A stretch of 64,000 nt of DNA, taken from Beroe ovata (lineage: Eukaryota > Ctenophora > Nuda > Beroida > Beroidae). Each line of letters begins with the position of its first letter. The stretch's first letter is position 1. Location of the stretch: positions 482,777 to 546,776 of the forward strand of contig CAMPET010000008.1 of assembly GCA_946803715.1 (NCBI GenBank), in the 5' to 3' direction. Positions 1 to 14,558 of the stretch are shown piece by piece. Below the pieces are notes generated by a model. That model was not told the origin of the DNA and did no database searches. It was given only the letters and a program-made list of their open reading frames with translations. Position numbers and translations under genes: made by a program.

Positions 1-3000
1 TGTGTGTGTGTGTGTGTGTGGTCCGACTTCAAACATCAAAGACGGCCCGAACAGATGACATATAAGCTCGAGAGGCAGCAGGACTTGTTCAGCAGGTAGT
101 GTCTGTGTGTGCATGTGTGTCGCCGCTACTGAACACTCTCACATTGGGCAGAGTATCTCTATCAGTCTGGCGAGAACACGACGCCCACATTGTGTGTCAA
201 CTACTATAACAGAATATAGGGGGGGGGGCATTTGATTCACATGAAAGGATAGAATTATTCAGGAATTGCTATCGCGAAAAGAAGCAGTACAGTAGGGAGA
301 AATTAGTCAAAACCACTGAATCTCAGCTCACAATTCATCCTTATCAAACAGGGACTCACAATTTGACAGAATCTTGTGACAAATTTTACCTTATCCTCGA
401 GAAAATTATTCTGTGAATCGAAATGTGGAGTGGAGAGACGATATCGAATTTGGGGAATGAGGACAGATTGGTACACTTTTTCTATAGAAAGATGATGATA
501 AGGAGATACATGTTCGCCATTTCATCTCTGTGTAAGAACAGGATGCCGGAATCCGGATGGAGATGATGAAAGCAGAAAGGTATATGTAGGTTCCTAACGA
601 AAATAAAAGAGTAATATACTCGACACTCGTAGCAGTATGATGATGAATTATTATAAAAAGAAAGGATAATAATCCAACGTAAATATGAAGAAATTATGAA
701 AAAAGTATATCAGATTACAGATGCAGGTGCAAGTGAATGCCAACAATTCAAACAGACAAAGCCGTAGTAGTAGGTGTATGTTGGTCTTTGCGATAAAAAT
801 ATATAGAAACTACGGAATGGTTCGGAAACATACACCATCTTCTCTCTTAAAATTAACACAATCTCCTTGATAATAGTTCTAAAATTAAGGAGGAAAAATC
901 AGAGAAATCTCATTATAAAGGAACAGGATGGACGCGCGGGTGATTTAATTAGAATATATTTGATGGTGTCATCTCCAGATTGATCTTTAGCTGGTATACC
1001 CACAATGACATCAGCTTGGTCATGTTTCCTCCTATCATACAATGATTTCATTGAGATTGCAGTGTGCACGATTATTATACACCCACAAATATAATAGAGT
1101 TATCACTGCAGATTTAATTTGTTTAATATTCAACAACTATGATTTGCACTACCATGTCTTGTCAACGTGCAGTCACACACGTACAAATGACATGAAATAT
1201 GACCTCAAATTTGCATGATATGAATCTTTAATTCGAGCGAAAGAAGTTCGAAATATCGCAAAAAGTGCGACCATTACCTCACGCTACCAATTCGGATTTC
1301 AAAATGCATCCATTGCATAATCAGATCATGTCATCACATGGACAAGCATTTTCCACCGAACAGACCGTGAGAAGATAAACTGATAAAGTGGGGGAATCCA
1401 GCAACCCATATTTTCCCATGGAGGTTAGCGCTGGTTAAGCACCGACTAGTTTAGAACCGACTCACATAAACTGAGCTGGGAACCATCAGAAAGCTTATGA
1501 TTGGACAACCGATTTTATGGAAGAGCGCTATATTCAGGATCTGCTACCAGGTCAAGGGTTCTGTCTGAGTTGGAGTTGCACCTAAACCCTGTCCTATAGT
1601 CTGACACTGACCATGCTGACCAAGATTCGTGACCAAGTATCAACCTATCAACCTCCCACGCATAAAGCTGCTACTAAGTGACCCTTTTATCCGCCCTCAG
1701 ATTGCTAGCCCAAGATCAACAATACTTTGCAATCACATTTCAAGTAGGCTATAATATCAAAATCCAGCTTGCTTCCTTACTTAACCGTCGCGTGACCCTT
1801 TCTAAATGATGATAAGATGTGATGAATATTCAGGAGCTCATTTTGATGATAATTCATAATTGAATTTACCTCACGGGAAAAATTTGTGAGCCATTCACCA
1901 ATTTGTGAGCCATTCACCATAGTAAGGATATTTTATTTATTTATTATCTGTATTTAGAATACCGAGATCTTAATTCTGATTAACTGATCCAGTACCTTGA
2001 AAACTTGGAACACATCGTATGAAGAACGATGCTTTTTTATCTTTAACGATTATTATAAGGAAGTGTTTTACATCCCACTTTCGCAGCTCGACCATTTATA
2101 AGAACTGGTTGACTATAATTATTATAGCCAATTTCATCAACTGGAGAGTCGCGTGCTATTTATAGCTCTGTCTAGTTGAAATTGGGATCAGCACATTATA
2201 ACAGAAATCAGCATATTATAACAGAAATCACGACGCATCATCTGAATGCTATATTTCTATTCGAGAGAACGATATTCCATTTACTTCGAGATGAATCGTG
2301 TTGGAGAAAAGGATATAACCAGCTGAAATGAACTCGAGATTACCATGAAATCTAAGTTGAAACCATGAAATCCTATTTGCAATTTTCTGAGGACGATGGT
2401 AGGACCGTCAACAATGAAATATATGATCAATATCAAGAATACACACTTGATTTATACTACACAATTTTACCACGTGATCCCAACCCAATTAGTCACACAC
2501 GAGATTGTCACGTGTAAGGCACTCTATGAGAGATTTTCACCACCCGGGTAGCACAAGACTCTCTCTTGTTTAAAGAGTGCTTTTTGACGCACAAAGGGGC
2601 GCATATTTGGTAAACGCGCAGTCTTACGTGGGTACTCTTTTGGTAAATTAGGAGATTTATACAAAGCATGGTGTCCAGGAAGACACACGAACATTTCCAA
2701 ATTCAACGCGGGCTCAACTCGACGCATACAGCTCGTCTTCAGAGTTCTGAACAAAAATAAACTCGAAATTTAACAATCATTCATTTTACTCCTAGTCTAG
2801 TACCACAATTTTCATAGAAAAAACTGTGGATTTTCATGAATGATAGGTAGTGCCTAACAAAGCTTGCTCTCCGCTATTTGGAAAATCATGGTAAAGAATA
2901 ATATAGTTCCCTTACACACACGTCACACAACCATGTCTCTTACATCATCTTCAAAGTAAAGTTGTCAGATTCCGTGACATTTGAATTAAATCTCGCCCCT

Positions 3001-3454
3001 AAAAAATAAAACTCTCTCAGGTTTTAATGCGTACCTACTTACACGCATTCTACTGCAGTGAATTGTCCGAATCACGTGTTTTATAAATGACGTCAAGAAT
3101 TGTTTCATTTTCATGATTTGTTTTATATATAGGTAATCCCAACTCACAAGATTCATTAATATACGGCGTACGGCATAGGTATAAGGTACCATGATTCATG
3201 AAATTCAAATCTACCTCAAAAGATCAGGCGAGATTTTCTCCCGATATTAAACGCAAGAAAAACTCGTGTGTTCTCGCACTTTTTGTTCACTGCTGCTCAA
3301 AGATATCAAAGCTGTCTTGAGAGAGGGTGAAGAGTGGTTATATAGGTAGGTACTATAATAAACGACGTGTATCATGTGGTTACCGAAATAACCACACATG
3401 TTCACACGTGCGGGGACAGTGAACACATTATACCAGTGTAAACGTGTTCAATCA

Positions 3455-3519
3455 ACAAAATATGGTGTATATTCCACAAAATATGGTGTATATTCCACAA
3501 AATATGGTGTATATTCCAC
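3455..3519. repeat. three tandem 21-bp units
   Basis: Three consecutive near-identical 21-bp units that include the words AAAATATGGTG and TATATTCC. They lie outside any gene. No function can be inferred. Confidence 0.85.
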
Positions 3520-5400
3520 AGTTGAGGTATATGCCGAGGTAAAATTGATTTACTCTGCGTCCATATTAATTTGAAATAGTTGAAGGACCTTCACGTTGTA
3601 GGTATGTGGATTTTTCACAAATTCATAAACCCAGGAACAACTCACCAAATGGCTCTTCATCTGTTCAGTTAATTTTAGCTGTAAATGAAAGACGAAATTA
3701 AACCAAAATGCATATTGTCTTCCAGTACTCATTAAAGCCACGTGTTGCTGACTATAGCAAAAAATGAGGAAATAAGAGACGAAAAAGCGTCGGCAACTGT
3801 TGACTTCTGAAAAGAACATTTTGTCACCGAGGTGTTATATCGACCTGGACATGTGATAGAACTAGCTATGAACTCGAACAAAAAACTATCGTTTCTCGAT
3901 ACCAAGGATACGTTAATAAACGCTGCAAAACATTGATCAATCGGTAGTTAAGGTCGTAGATACCTGTTTTGGTCGCGAAAAAAAAGTCAAATCACAAAAG
4001 CGTCGAAAAACCACAAAAAACTGAATTTCCCCAACCACATTTCGTAATCGTGAGCAATAACTCCGGTAAAGTTTACAGCAGCTGTTATATGGGTTCGCGC
4101 CATGACGATTCGCGCCTGACCAATCACCAAGGACTATATCGAATACAAAATGTCTGCTCCGAGCATATGCCTACATTCTAATCACGAATATTGCGGACCG
4201 GGAACAACATTATACTATTATAGACGGATCAACTCCGATGTTGTAATAATAACTCCATATATACATCCATTTAATGATGAAGATAAACATTATCACGATG
4301 TTTAGTTTATCCGGTGTAAACAATCCCAAACAATAAACATCATGAAGGTTGTGACGTTGGTGTATATCATATCAACAGCCAGGAATCCTTCTCATATTCT
4401 CATGGGGCATGATTATAATATTACCACCAAAGCAATATACACCATCTCATAAAACTGAACTCTTAACGACTATGATTACAATATTGCCACTCATAAAACT
4501 CTAATCTAAGTCTGTCGTGCACTTGAGGCAAGATAAATCCAAGATTTGATTTTGAAATCTCAAGATTTTCAAGAGGCAAATTCAACAAAGCAAAATGGCA
4601 ACAAGCCCGTTATCGGAGCTGCTGGATAGCAATGATTTGGGTGCAGGGTAAGCCGGAAACCCTGCTGCTGTCCGGACATCGTCACGTACAGGAAGTGACG
4701 AAGTCTGAAGTGTAAGCCATGATTGATGGGAACTTGTAACAATATCATGATATCAGAACGCAGTCGATGATGCAACATAATGATAGAGCACGGGGGAAAA
4801 TGTTAAACAACGTAAGTGTCAAGCTCATGGTACGGCAATATACGGCATGAGTCAACTGGGAAGTCAAACTAGGTACATAACAATGTGGTGACTACACATG
4901 GTCCTGAGTCATGATGTTATGTTTGTGAGCATACGTCATTATCGTAGGAGTGAGAGGAATGAGAGGAATCATTGGGCACACACCTGTGTTATCACCCACA
5001 ATTACGGAGACTCACGCACATTGTGCACGTTGCACAAACACACACGCCCTGGGTTATGTCACGGAATATGAAGAGCTTCCAAATATATGTGTTTGTCTAT
5101 TTGGAGGTGTGAGTGTGAACTTCATAGTAGTTGGTATGTCAGCTTCAATACCATCAGTTTCATTTTCTATTAGAGTTAAACCTACCTACCGTGCTATTCA
5201 GTATTCGCGTTCATTTCAATCATATGATTGGGAGAGGAAGAGAGAGCGTTATCAGACGAATTATCATTGAGATAATAATAAGCGTATCAGCCTTCATTCA
5301 GAACAAGTACACGTTATCACAGCACGTGATTTCACGTGGTGTTACATTTGATTAGTATTAGAGGCCACCAACATCAACCCCTTCAACAGAATACGCTCTT

Positions 5401-5452
5401 CACACACACACATGCACACACACAAACACACACACACACACACACACACACA
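5401..5452. repeat. CA microsatellite
   Basis: An interrupted (CA)n run of about 50 bp in the gene-free left part of the window. It is a typical animal microsatellite. Confidence 0.9.
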
Positions 5453-8400
5453 GTGCGAGTGTATGTGTTGACATGACATACCCCACTAACTACATGGTAG
5501 TTACCTACTACACGGTGCATGATTTCATGAAAGGGAAGAAGGGATACAATACCACTCTCCCCTCAAATGATAGTGCATAAAATCCTAGACCTAAATTACA
5601 GTGCATATTGCAAAATAAGAGATGGTGATTGGAAGGATTTAGCGCAGCACTGTTTAGGTCTGGTCTCAATCACCACACGCAAGGTGTGCGATAGTACCTA
5701 TGAACCTTAGTTTTTCTAGTACTATCACCACAAATCTATTACCTACCTTCTGCTGCTTCTCTCATATTGACGTGGGCAACAGTTCAACTCAGTAACCCCC
5801 GGAGGTAAATAAACAAACACATACACACGAAACAATAGTACCACTTAACCAAATATTCACTGTTTCATAGGAAGAATGAACTGGTCACTTTAAAAAGGTT
5901 ATGCCGAACGACAAGACGTGAAATAGCAACAAGACGTCAAGAGTAGCCCAGGTAACCACTGACCATATAAGATACTCCATTCTTACTCCTGTAGCTAGGG
6001 CGAGAAAGAGCGGCTAAACACACGCACACGAACAAGGGGCGACAAACAGACGATAATTATCGAGAACTCACCCACGTATGCATCATAGTCAGTAGTCACC
6101 CCACTATCTATAGATGTAGGCTGCTGCGAATGAAACTATAGATAGAGCGAGACGCACACAATGAAACAGTAGTATCACAACATCTTGCCAATATAACTGT
6201 TTCGAAGCCAACGCACGCACACACACAGGTACATACATACTCAGTACTCACATATCGCACAAAAACGTGAGTGCCGTGGCAAGAAACTGGAAGACAGAAA
6301 AAACAACAGCATTTTTTCGGATTCTTACTGTAGTGTCATATACTAATCTATGGAAAAAGCTGTGGATGAGAGAGAGGGGGAAGTTGTAGGGCTGTTATAG
6401 AAAAGGTGCTGACTGAATATGCAGTCAGGTACTGAAGTCCGGTGGTGAAGGTACAACGAGAAATGCGCGTGTTGAGTACGATGGTCGACTGGTATATGGT
6501 GCCGTATATAGTACGTCTGTCTTTTATACGGACCTGTCACTTCGATAGTCAGACCATCTCTATCTGACAGTCACTCTATGAATATGCCACAGGACGGTCT
6601 TGCCTTATTAATGTCAATCTGATGTTCATTAGACAATTTGAATGACTGTCATCTTCTACCTGTCTGATTGCTGGACTGTCAGTCTCACCTTCAAATCATT
6701 TAAGTTCGCCAGACGTCGAAGGGAGCGTTATTATGATGGTAATTGACTGAAAGCTATAATAACTGGAGGATTAATATCTCTCGGAGGTACCTATTGCTGA
6801 TTGCATCGGCAGTGATTGTAGTAAACAGAGGTAACACGTGACTATGATAATGGTGATAACCCCATATTATACAAACACACACTCAGACACAAACATGCAC
6901 ATCTGATGACGCACATCATAATAAGCTGTGTTTGGGGAAGGAGACAATCTGACATATACCATTCTGAATCGTAAATCAGACCTCTCCCTCTCTCTCACAC
7001 TCTGACGATTCCCACATGAAATCTTTACTTCTTACGACGCAGCACTCGTTATGGTCGAACTATAGTAACTTGCAACCCCCCGCTAGTTTCAACATCAAGT
7101 ATACTACTACATCTTGTTGTACATGATAAAGTCAGAAAAAGCGTGGGAAGAACCTTAGCAGTGGCGAATTAGTGGCAAGTTAGTAACTATAGGCATGAGG
7201 CAGCGGACACACACACACACACACACACAGAGCTCTTCTAGATATGTTAGCTCAGCTGGGTGAGTTAGTACAATCATGGTGGAAGTTAAACTTCCCATTC
7301 ACATGCCAGGTAACTGATGATCATCAGACTGATGATCATCAGACTAAGTGATGATCATCAGACTAACTGCCCTGAACTCTACGTTCCCCTGAAAACTGAC
7401 AGAAAGTAGAGAAGTAACGCCCGACTGTCGTATTGACATTCGCATGACTTGTAGCAGTATAGAGAAGTCACAGGTGTTGGACCCATTAGAGAAATAGGGA
7501 GAGAGATTTCTCTTTGATCGTCACTGCATTCAGGTACTTTTGCTAAACGCGCGTCACCTCACAATACCAAGTGACACCTTGTGTCATTGTATGTGATTAC
7601 TCGAAACTGTTTGATACTAACGACGGGGATATGAGATATAAACTGCAGCTGTGCGCGGAATAATATACTGGTGTGTCGCGGGTTAATGGGGTGATCAAGG
7701 TGTCCCGCATGCGGCAGGAGAGATCAAACCAGGTTGATACCCGCACATACCCTCAATAAAAGCAGCATTTATTCTAGAAAACACGTTGCACTCGGAACCA
7801 TTATGAATATTACTACGATGGCTACCCTAAAAAGAGAAAAACTATTCTACGAAAAATGTCTGGCAAATAATTGACTACCGGAAGGGAGTAACGTGGTAAT
7901 ACACGTGCAAGTCACGTTATTACTGGTACACGTGTTAGAATGTTCTAGACAACCATGACCTATAGAGTAATAAGAGACGTGTTCTTAACCATTATAACAA
8001 CTGTATTACATATTGTTATGGTAGAGGGAGGACCTGAAATGTAAATTATCAAGCGCGAAGTTGTCACGTCATCAAATTTGACTACGTCACTCAACGAACT
8101 GAAACATATGGTTAGCGATAGTTTCGGCACTAAAATGGGAACCCATCGGATCACTACTTCCCCGAGAATCGAGAAAAGAAGCTCATTATAAACTCGTTAT
8201 GTATGATTACTTAATCAAGTTTCCCGTGCGAAACGACGACACACTGGAATAATGAGCTTCTGACCGCAGAAATTCGTGTTACATATTATACAATTATAAT
8301 CCTGCACAAATCAGAATGTTGCAACAATGTTGTGCTATCACGATATTCAGGCTGCATGTTTAGAGACACAAGCTCTGGGAATCGCTGTGGGGGCGCTGCG

Positions 8401-9504
8401 ATTGTTTATCTTCTGTGACTCTGGAATAGCATTTGGAGAGGGGTTATTTTCAAGAGTCGCATAGTTGCTCTGGAATAAGAATAGAAATTGTGTACCTAGC
8501 ACGATCATCTTAGCACGATCTTATCAGGGTCACGTCATGATAAATGCAATGACCACGTGTCTCAGCATTGACACGTACTCAAGCTGCTCGCTATTTTAAT
8601 TTATCACCAATTGCGAAATCCAGTCCTAGGCTTCTCTCCAACTTCGTGAGGGGTGATATATTACTGCTGTCCACGGGGAGGATGCACAAAGAAATTTGCC
8701 TCCCCTGATCCCTATCATGCAGTGGAGCGTCAATAATACTATGATATATGGGGAGACTATTGCATATGATAGTTGTATTATATCATGCGTAATCTATCTT
8801 TGGAAGTAATAAATCGCAGCACATCAAGCGACACATTCGAGAGATTGGAGATTAGTAACCACACCCAATACCTTTATCGCTTTATTGGAAGTCCTGGGGA
8901 ATGGGCCCTGGGGTAGGTTTGACTTTTATGGGTTTCGCAAATAGGTTTCGAGTGGTGCAGTACTTTTTACAACTAGGTCAAGAAGCAATATTTGTCACGT
9001 GAAATGAAATGGAAATAAAAACTGATGCACGAATGGTGTATTTGGTGAATAGAAATTTGATCTATAGTCATGACTGATGCCCTTCGCGAAAGAGGGGAAG
9101 ATAGAACGTACAGGAAACGAATCATGCCAGATACAAGTCTCACACACGCACACACGAACCATGACTAGTGAGTACCACTTATGTAATGTGATATGCTGGT
9201 GAAAGTAAATCAATTTGCGGTTAAATAGGTCGTATATAAATTTCACGCACGCGAATTACTTCAACATAGGATTCTAATGTGAAGAGAGGAGCGGAACGAA
9301 TCGAAACAAAGAGTGAAAAGTGCTCATTTTCACACCCCAACGTGAAAAGTGTCGCATGCCCTTGACGTGCACGCCAAGTTCTCCCTCACGGCAACATATC
9401 ACTTGCACACACTCACAAAGTACATACACAGACACACAAACACACACATACACACTCGCTCCAACGCGGGTAAGAACTAGCTTGATTCCCAATCACCATC
9501 GTTT

Positions 9505-9506
<2 letters not shown>

Positions 9507-9551
<45 letters not shown>
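9507..9551. repeat. TG microsatellite
   Basis: A pure (GT)n run of about 45 bp. A CA-rich stretch lies some 50-90 bp upstream, so the region could fold back on itself, but this is a by-product of the simple repeats. Confidence 0.9.
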
Positions 9552-9552
<1 letters not shown>

Positions 9553-10150
9553 CTCGTCACGTTGATTGGTTGATAGGACACAAAATCGAAAACAAAAGTC
9601 GTAATATTATGCCGGACGTCTAGGATTGGTAGGTACGTAAATCAATGAACCGATAAGAACTCATTATTGGTGTGAACATGATGGTCTGTTGTTGAGTATG
9701 CTCTGTGAGTACCTGTGAAGACGAATTAATACCCACATTTTCACGAAATTACGTGTACTCAACACTCGTGTCACATTCGATAATACTATACAAAATAAAC
9801 TCCACCGCGGTACACAGCTGCTGTATCCCCCACAATTACCAACCATCCATTATCCGAGTTCTTATCATACTGGTTCAAATGTACGAGCGTGGAAGGATGG
9901 TATAGATATCAGTACGAAGTACAGTCGTGTGACAAATTACAATACTGAAACTACTGTCGTGTCCAAATTCGGAGTGAATTGATCGTACAGAAGATTCTTC
10001 ATTCCACGTGATAATTATTCTTCGTCCTTAATATTTATACCGGACTGTCCGTACCTATAACTGTATAAGGGTATATTTCTAGAATAGCTAGACGGAGCGG
10101 GGGAATGAAGCTCGATAACTAGGATCAAACGAAGAAGGATAGTTTACATG

Positions 10151-10324
10151 TTGAAGAAGGAGAGGTTACATGGTTACATATTGAAGAAGGAGAGGTTACA
10201 TGGTTACATGTTGAAGAAGGAGAGGTTACATGGTTACATGTTGAAAAAGGAGAGGTTACATAGTTACATGTTGAAGAAGGAGAGGTTACATGGTTGCATA
10301 TTGAAGAAGGAGAGGTTACATGGT
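10151..10324. repeat. 30-bp tandem repeat, nearly six copies
   Basis: Six units begin at 10151, 10181, 10211, 10241, 10271 and 10301, each starting TTGAAGAAGGAGAGG, with only a few substitutions between them. The last unit is cut short. Because 30 is divisible by three, both strands stay open through the array (ten-residue periodic peptides), but the flanks show neither splice signals nor a domain. I treat it as a minisatellite and not as a gene. Confidence 0.9.
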
Positions 10325-13104
10325 GAAGTAGGGAGGAGGGGCAAAACTCGATAACCGGAGGGAAGGAGGCACATATTGCAGAGCGCGCGACCACATGGTT
10401 AACCAAAATTATGGTCGTACTGGGATGACATTGGATTCCGTTTTCACTGATTTAGTGATTTATTTAGGTAAGAAAAAGAGACTTCACATTTTTTTCTCGT
10501 GTAGCCATATCAACACATTGAGTGTTTCTCAATGTGAGATGATGTGAGATGAGGTAGGAGTATTATTGTTAGTCTGGCTACAATCCATTATATCAGTACC
10601 TATCCATCTGTTCTGGAAAATTCCAACCATTTTCTCATTCTGTCTCAAGTTTTGCATCCTCCCTAGGCTGTCGACATCACGATAATAGTGCTGTTACTGC
10701 GATAAAGTTATTCAACACATCGCTGGCCAATTGCCATCCCTTCGAAAATTACGTTCTCAAATGAGACTGGAGGACCCTTCTAAAAATTTGATTGTGCCAG
10801 GGAATAGATCACTCGACAATGCAATTGAATGATATAGCTGAGAAGCTGGTACACCTATAGAATATAGATCCCCATTACTCCGTCACTTATGTTCTACACA
10901 TTAATGAGCCCCGCAGTGACAGAAGTGACGTCATAACAATTTGTCTATCTCAGTGGTTAGAGCTCCTCTCGTGGCACTATCACACGCACACATTATGTAT
11001 CATAGCCGTGAAAAGTTAAAGAGCTACTTACAATAATTAACTTCGTGACGTTCACAAATTACAGTGACCCCCCTTGTTGAACTTGGAGTGATCAAGTCGA
11101 TCAATCATATATCATAATATGGATGTTTAATGAAGAACCATAGTGGACCGCGTCTAATCCGCTATCCTAGACTTTGAGACAAGAAAATTATACTCCGTGA
11201 CGACCAAGAAAGTGAACTCTACGCGGGAATTTCCAGCGTTAATTTCCGCAGAGACGGACCGGGAAGCTAGGTTTAATACCCTTTTGACGTATATTATTTC
11301 CCCCTTTTAATTTGATGGAAATTTAGGAACCTCTAAGTAGCGTAGTATAATATCCGTGAGCAATTAGCTGGACTGAGAGTGACAGCTCATTGAAGACGCT
11401 GTCGCAAAACTAAAACAGAATTGAAATTATGTTGGAGTGACGAATTGGAATCTTCGTGGGAGGTAAATCGAAAGTCGAGGCTTTAGCCGAGTAATTAGGG
11501 GTGATATCATGCAACTTGCTGTGATATTTACTTTCTTTTTCACTAAAATGGTGATAAGATACCTTCGTGGGTCTCAACTTGCTGCAATATTTATGAACAT
11601 TGATAGACAATTGTATGAAAAGTAAAGGAAGCTAATAAAAAGTGAAGATATGAACATAGTGGACATCTGCTGCTAGTGCTGGCGAGCAATAAAGTTGGAC
11701 ATAGATTTCACTATCTGACTAAAGTCACCCTATTAAAGCTGATCCATTACGTAACCAAAGTATCAGTGTTCGAAAGAGAATAGCTCAACAAGAAAGGGGT
11801 TGAGTTAAAATATGTACGACAATGGATTCTTTCCCTCTCCAAAACATTGGATTAATGTTCAGATATCAACAAGGAGCAATTCCGCCGAAATAAAAGCTGC
11901 AAGATGAGAAATTAAGAAGAAAACCAGCAACCCCGTACCTAACATAAGCTGAGCTGAGATTGTGCATAATGAAAAACTATCAGGCGCGTTACGCAAGCAT
12001 AGGAAACTACAAAAGTATCGATATCAATCGGTGTTGTAGTAGCTTACTAGAAATACGAAAAAGGAGCACGGGTAATGGGTTTTAGTTGAGTAGAAAAAGT
12101 GATCGTTTCGTATTTTGGACGACTCTTCTTATCACTGAATTGAATTGAAAGCGAGTTAAATTCCCCGATAATAAATTCTACTTCTCGGTAATTGCTATGA
12201 ATAATTACTCACCACTGAGGGATGTTCTTACTGTGAACTTGGTTATTGTGCTTTCCTTGTTAATGACTTTGGGAGTGCAGTCACCTGAAGAAATTATAGT
12301 GGTAACGAGTTGATATAACTAAGACTTCAGTATTCAACTACCTACATCTCATATGTTTTGCGTGACAAAGGATGGCTGAGACACTGAAGAGGTTATTATG
12401 AAGCTGAACAACTTTCTTGTTTATCGCCCTATATAGACCGTGTAATGTAAGTCTTTGTTTTTCCCACCAAGTATTTATACCATATTTCAGCCTGTAGGTA
12501 TGAAGGTCATAATATGAGTGCTATTTTCCAGACGTTGATGTTGTGACAGACTTGGGCCAGATTAATAGTAAGAAATGCACCGTTAGACTGGGACTTATAA
12601 TTCCCGCTAACTATTCGCATCCTTACCAAGGATTCCTTGTTAGTTTTGATAATATCTTCTCCAGTCTACACCATAAAAACATGGTATATAAGCTATGCTA
12701 TATGTATCATGAATAAGGCAGCACCGATGTAAAATATATTGAGTGGGAATATTTGGGCATGCAGAATACTTTTATTTTGTAAGCTAAAAAATTGCCATGA
12801 AATTATGAGTCATGATGACCTTTGAGCATAAACCTTTTAAGAATCGCAGTTCACTATTTCATTATCAAGTATGATGTAATGCTTAAAGCCTGTTCACTGT
12901 ACACGATCACATCACCAATTACTCTATTTGTCAGCTATAACTGCATCAGTGAAAATGATGTAACTAACCACTCAGTATACTAAGGGGAGCCATAGGAGCA
13001 GCTGTGAGAAAAATGAACCACAACAGGAGCACTGAGTAGCAAGTGACAAAACTAGGAAGAGTGTCTTGAGCCCAGCATTTAAGCAATCAAGGTACGCTCC
13101 ATTA
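10325..13104. other. stretch without a recognisable gene
   Basis: AT-rich sequence with only short open frames. I found no domain, no good exon chain and no strong repeat. Distal 3' sequence of the possible minus-strand gene at 13105-14115 could extend into it. Confidence 0.55.
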
Positions 13105-14115
13105 CTAGTGACTATCAGCAAGGTTTAACATGGTCAATGCATGGGATCGTGGCAAATCTATCAGAACTGCAGCAGAGCATTTAATAACTATCATATCCAG
13201 AGACAGTACTGATGGACATATTTGTTAAACAAAGTGCTGTCTGAGATTAATTATAACAATCTGATAGGGGTATATGGTACCAGGAATTAATCAATTCAGC
13301 TATTATTATCCTGTCAATACTCAGATGTGGTGCAGATGCGTAGTTCATATGCAGGATGTTAGTTATCAATAATTACATTAGAACGTTGTGCACCTGCATG
13401 GCTTTCAACTTTCAGGAAATTGATATTCAGGGATGGCACATTGCGAAATCGGCTAATGGACTTTGATGGATTGTGCAGTTTCCCCATAATGAAACCAGAA
13501 TTCTAATAGAACTTAAAAACAATTGGCAAGCAACATATCCACATTGGGAAATTCATAGAAGGTATCATTTAACATGAGAGAAATAGGAATTATAACAGTA
13601 AGCAAACTTGAGTATTTACATATACCAATGATAGGCAGAATGCAACTTACCAAGAAGACGTAAGTATTTTGCTTCCACGTCACTGACATCAACGGACACT
13701 CCACCTCTTCTCTACAAAAATTATTGAATTCATAAAGTAGGTACCACAGATTTTAAATACTCATCATTCAGTACCTATGGAGGAATGAAAGACAATGTCA
13801 TTTCAAGGGAATAGAAGAAGCAAAGACTTACTGAGAGCCTAGGTCCATGAAGCTTAGGCTCATTTTGCTTTGGAGAAGCTGGGTATCCAAGAGATATGGC
13901 ACCTCTTCTTTCCAATGCATATGTTGGGACACTCTGAAACCAAGAATTCTGAAAATTCATCACCAAACTTATGATTTACTTATTTAACTTAAAATTTATT
14001 GTCTTGGGAATTGATGTGTTACCTTATCCAGTGGCAGAGAAGGAAGCTCGCAGATATGTGATGTACAGTTTCCTTTTAGCATAGCAAAGCACTTAGGTAA
14101 AAGACTGATAGTCAT
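13105..14115 (-). CDS. possible four-exon small protein, function unknown
   Basis: Four minus-strand segments have GT-AG borders and agreeing phases: 14023-14115 (ATG start), 13832-13948, 13651-13711 and 13105-13166 (TAG stop). They would give a 110-residue protein beginning MTISLLPKCFAML and containing ALERRGAISLGYP in the second exon. The donors at 13832 (GTAAGT) and 13651 (GTAAGT) are strong. I do not recognise the family and saw no signal peptide or membrane segment. A second phase solution is also open: it reads the middle exons in another frame and adds a segment near 13410-13505. So the region may be genic while this exact model is wrong. The downstream neighbour on the other strand is TUBE1. 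Confidence 0.3.
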
Positions 14116-14461
14116 TTTCAGTTTTTACCTAGTGAAACAAAAGGGAGTATTATGAAATTAAATCAGAGTTACATAATTGGAAGAAATTTAGATAACATAA
14201 ATCTTCAAGACTTCTTCTGGTTCTCCTGTACACAAAGTTTAATAATAATAATAAATCGAACTTTAATATTATAGTGGCACGTCAACTTATATCAATGCAC
14301 AGCTGTGCCACGAAAACAAATGGTCAACAAAAACTCTGGCAGTGCATGCCCATGCTAACTAAAAGTTTACATAAAATCAATAGATAAAATTGATACAAAA
14401 CAGAATTGATTATCGAACAGTGCACTGCCAGTAAAACAATGTACACACCAGCATTCACGAG

Positions 14462-14558
14462 CTAGACATTGAAAGCTTTCTTGAAGAGGAAGGTTTTAAG
14501 TGCAGATTTGAAAGTTTCAACCGAGGAACAGCTTTTCAATTCAGCTGGTAGATTGTTT
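14462..14558 (-). mobile_element. LINE reverse-transcriptase C-terminal remnant
   Basis: On the minus strand a short frame reads NNLPAELKSCSSVETFKSAL and then ends KTFLFKKAFNV followed by a stop. This has the recurrent shape of the extreme C-terminus of animal non-LTR retrotransposon polyproteins (N-x-LP, then S-x-x-x-FKS-x-LK-x-x-LF). The sequence just upstream on the same strand is broken by stops, so only a decayed 3' fragment remains, perhaps within 14240-14800. Family assignment is by pattern only. Confidence 0.55.

Larger units (their letters stand above)
1..10150. other. long stretch without a recognisable gene (left part)
   Basis: I see no open frame with a recognisable domain and no chain of phase-compatible exons on either strand. 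Open frames are at most about 90 codons and lack family resemblance. What is visible is AT-rich sequence with CA/TG runs (1-20, 5401-5452, 7206-7229, 9507-9551) and small direct repeats (two 19-bp units at 1882-1919, three 21-bp units at 3455-3519, a short repeat at 7315-7365). Regulatory DNA or a non-coding RNA could be present but cannot be supported from sequence alone. Confidence 0.6.

Noticed and set aside
7240-7320. tRNA-like word TTAGCTCAGCTGGGTGAG
   Set aside because: It resembles a D arm, but no B box or paired stems follow at the right distance.
10151-10324. CRISPR-like regular array
   Set aside because: The units are contiguous 30-bp repeats with no spacers, and the DNA is from an animal; it is a minisatellite.
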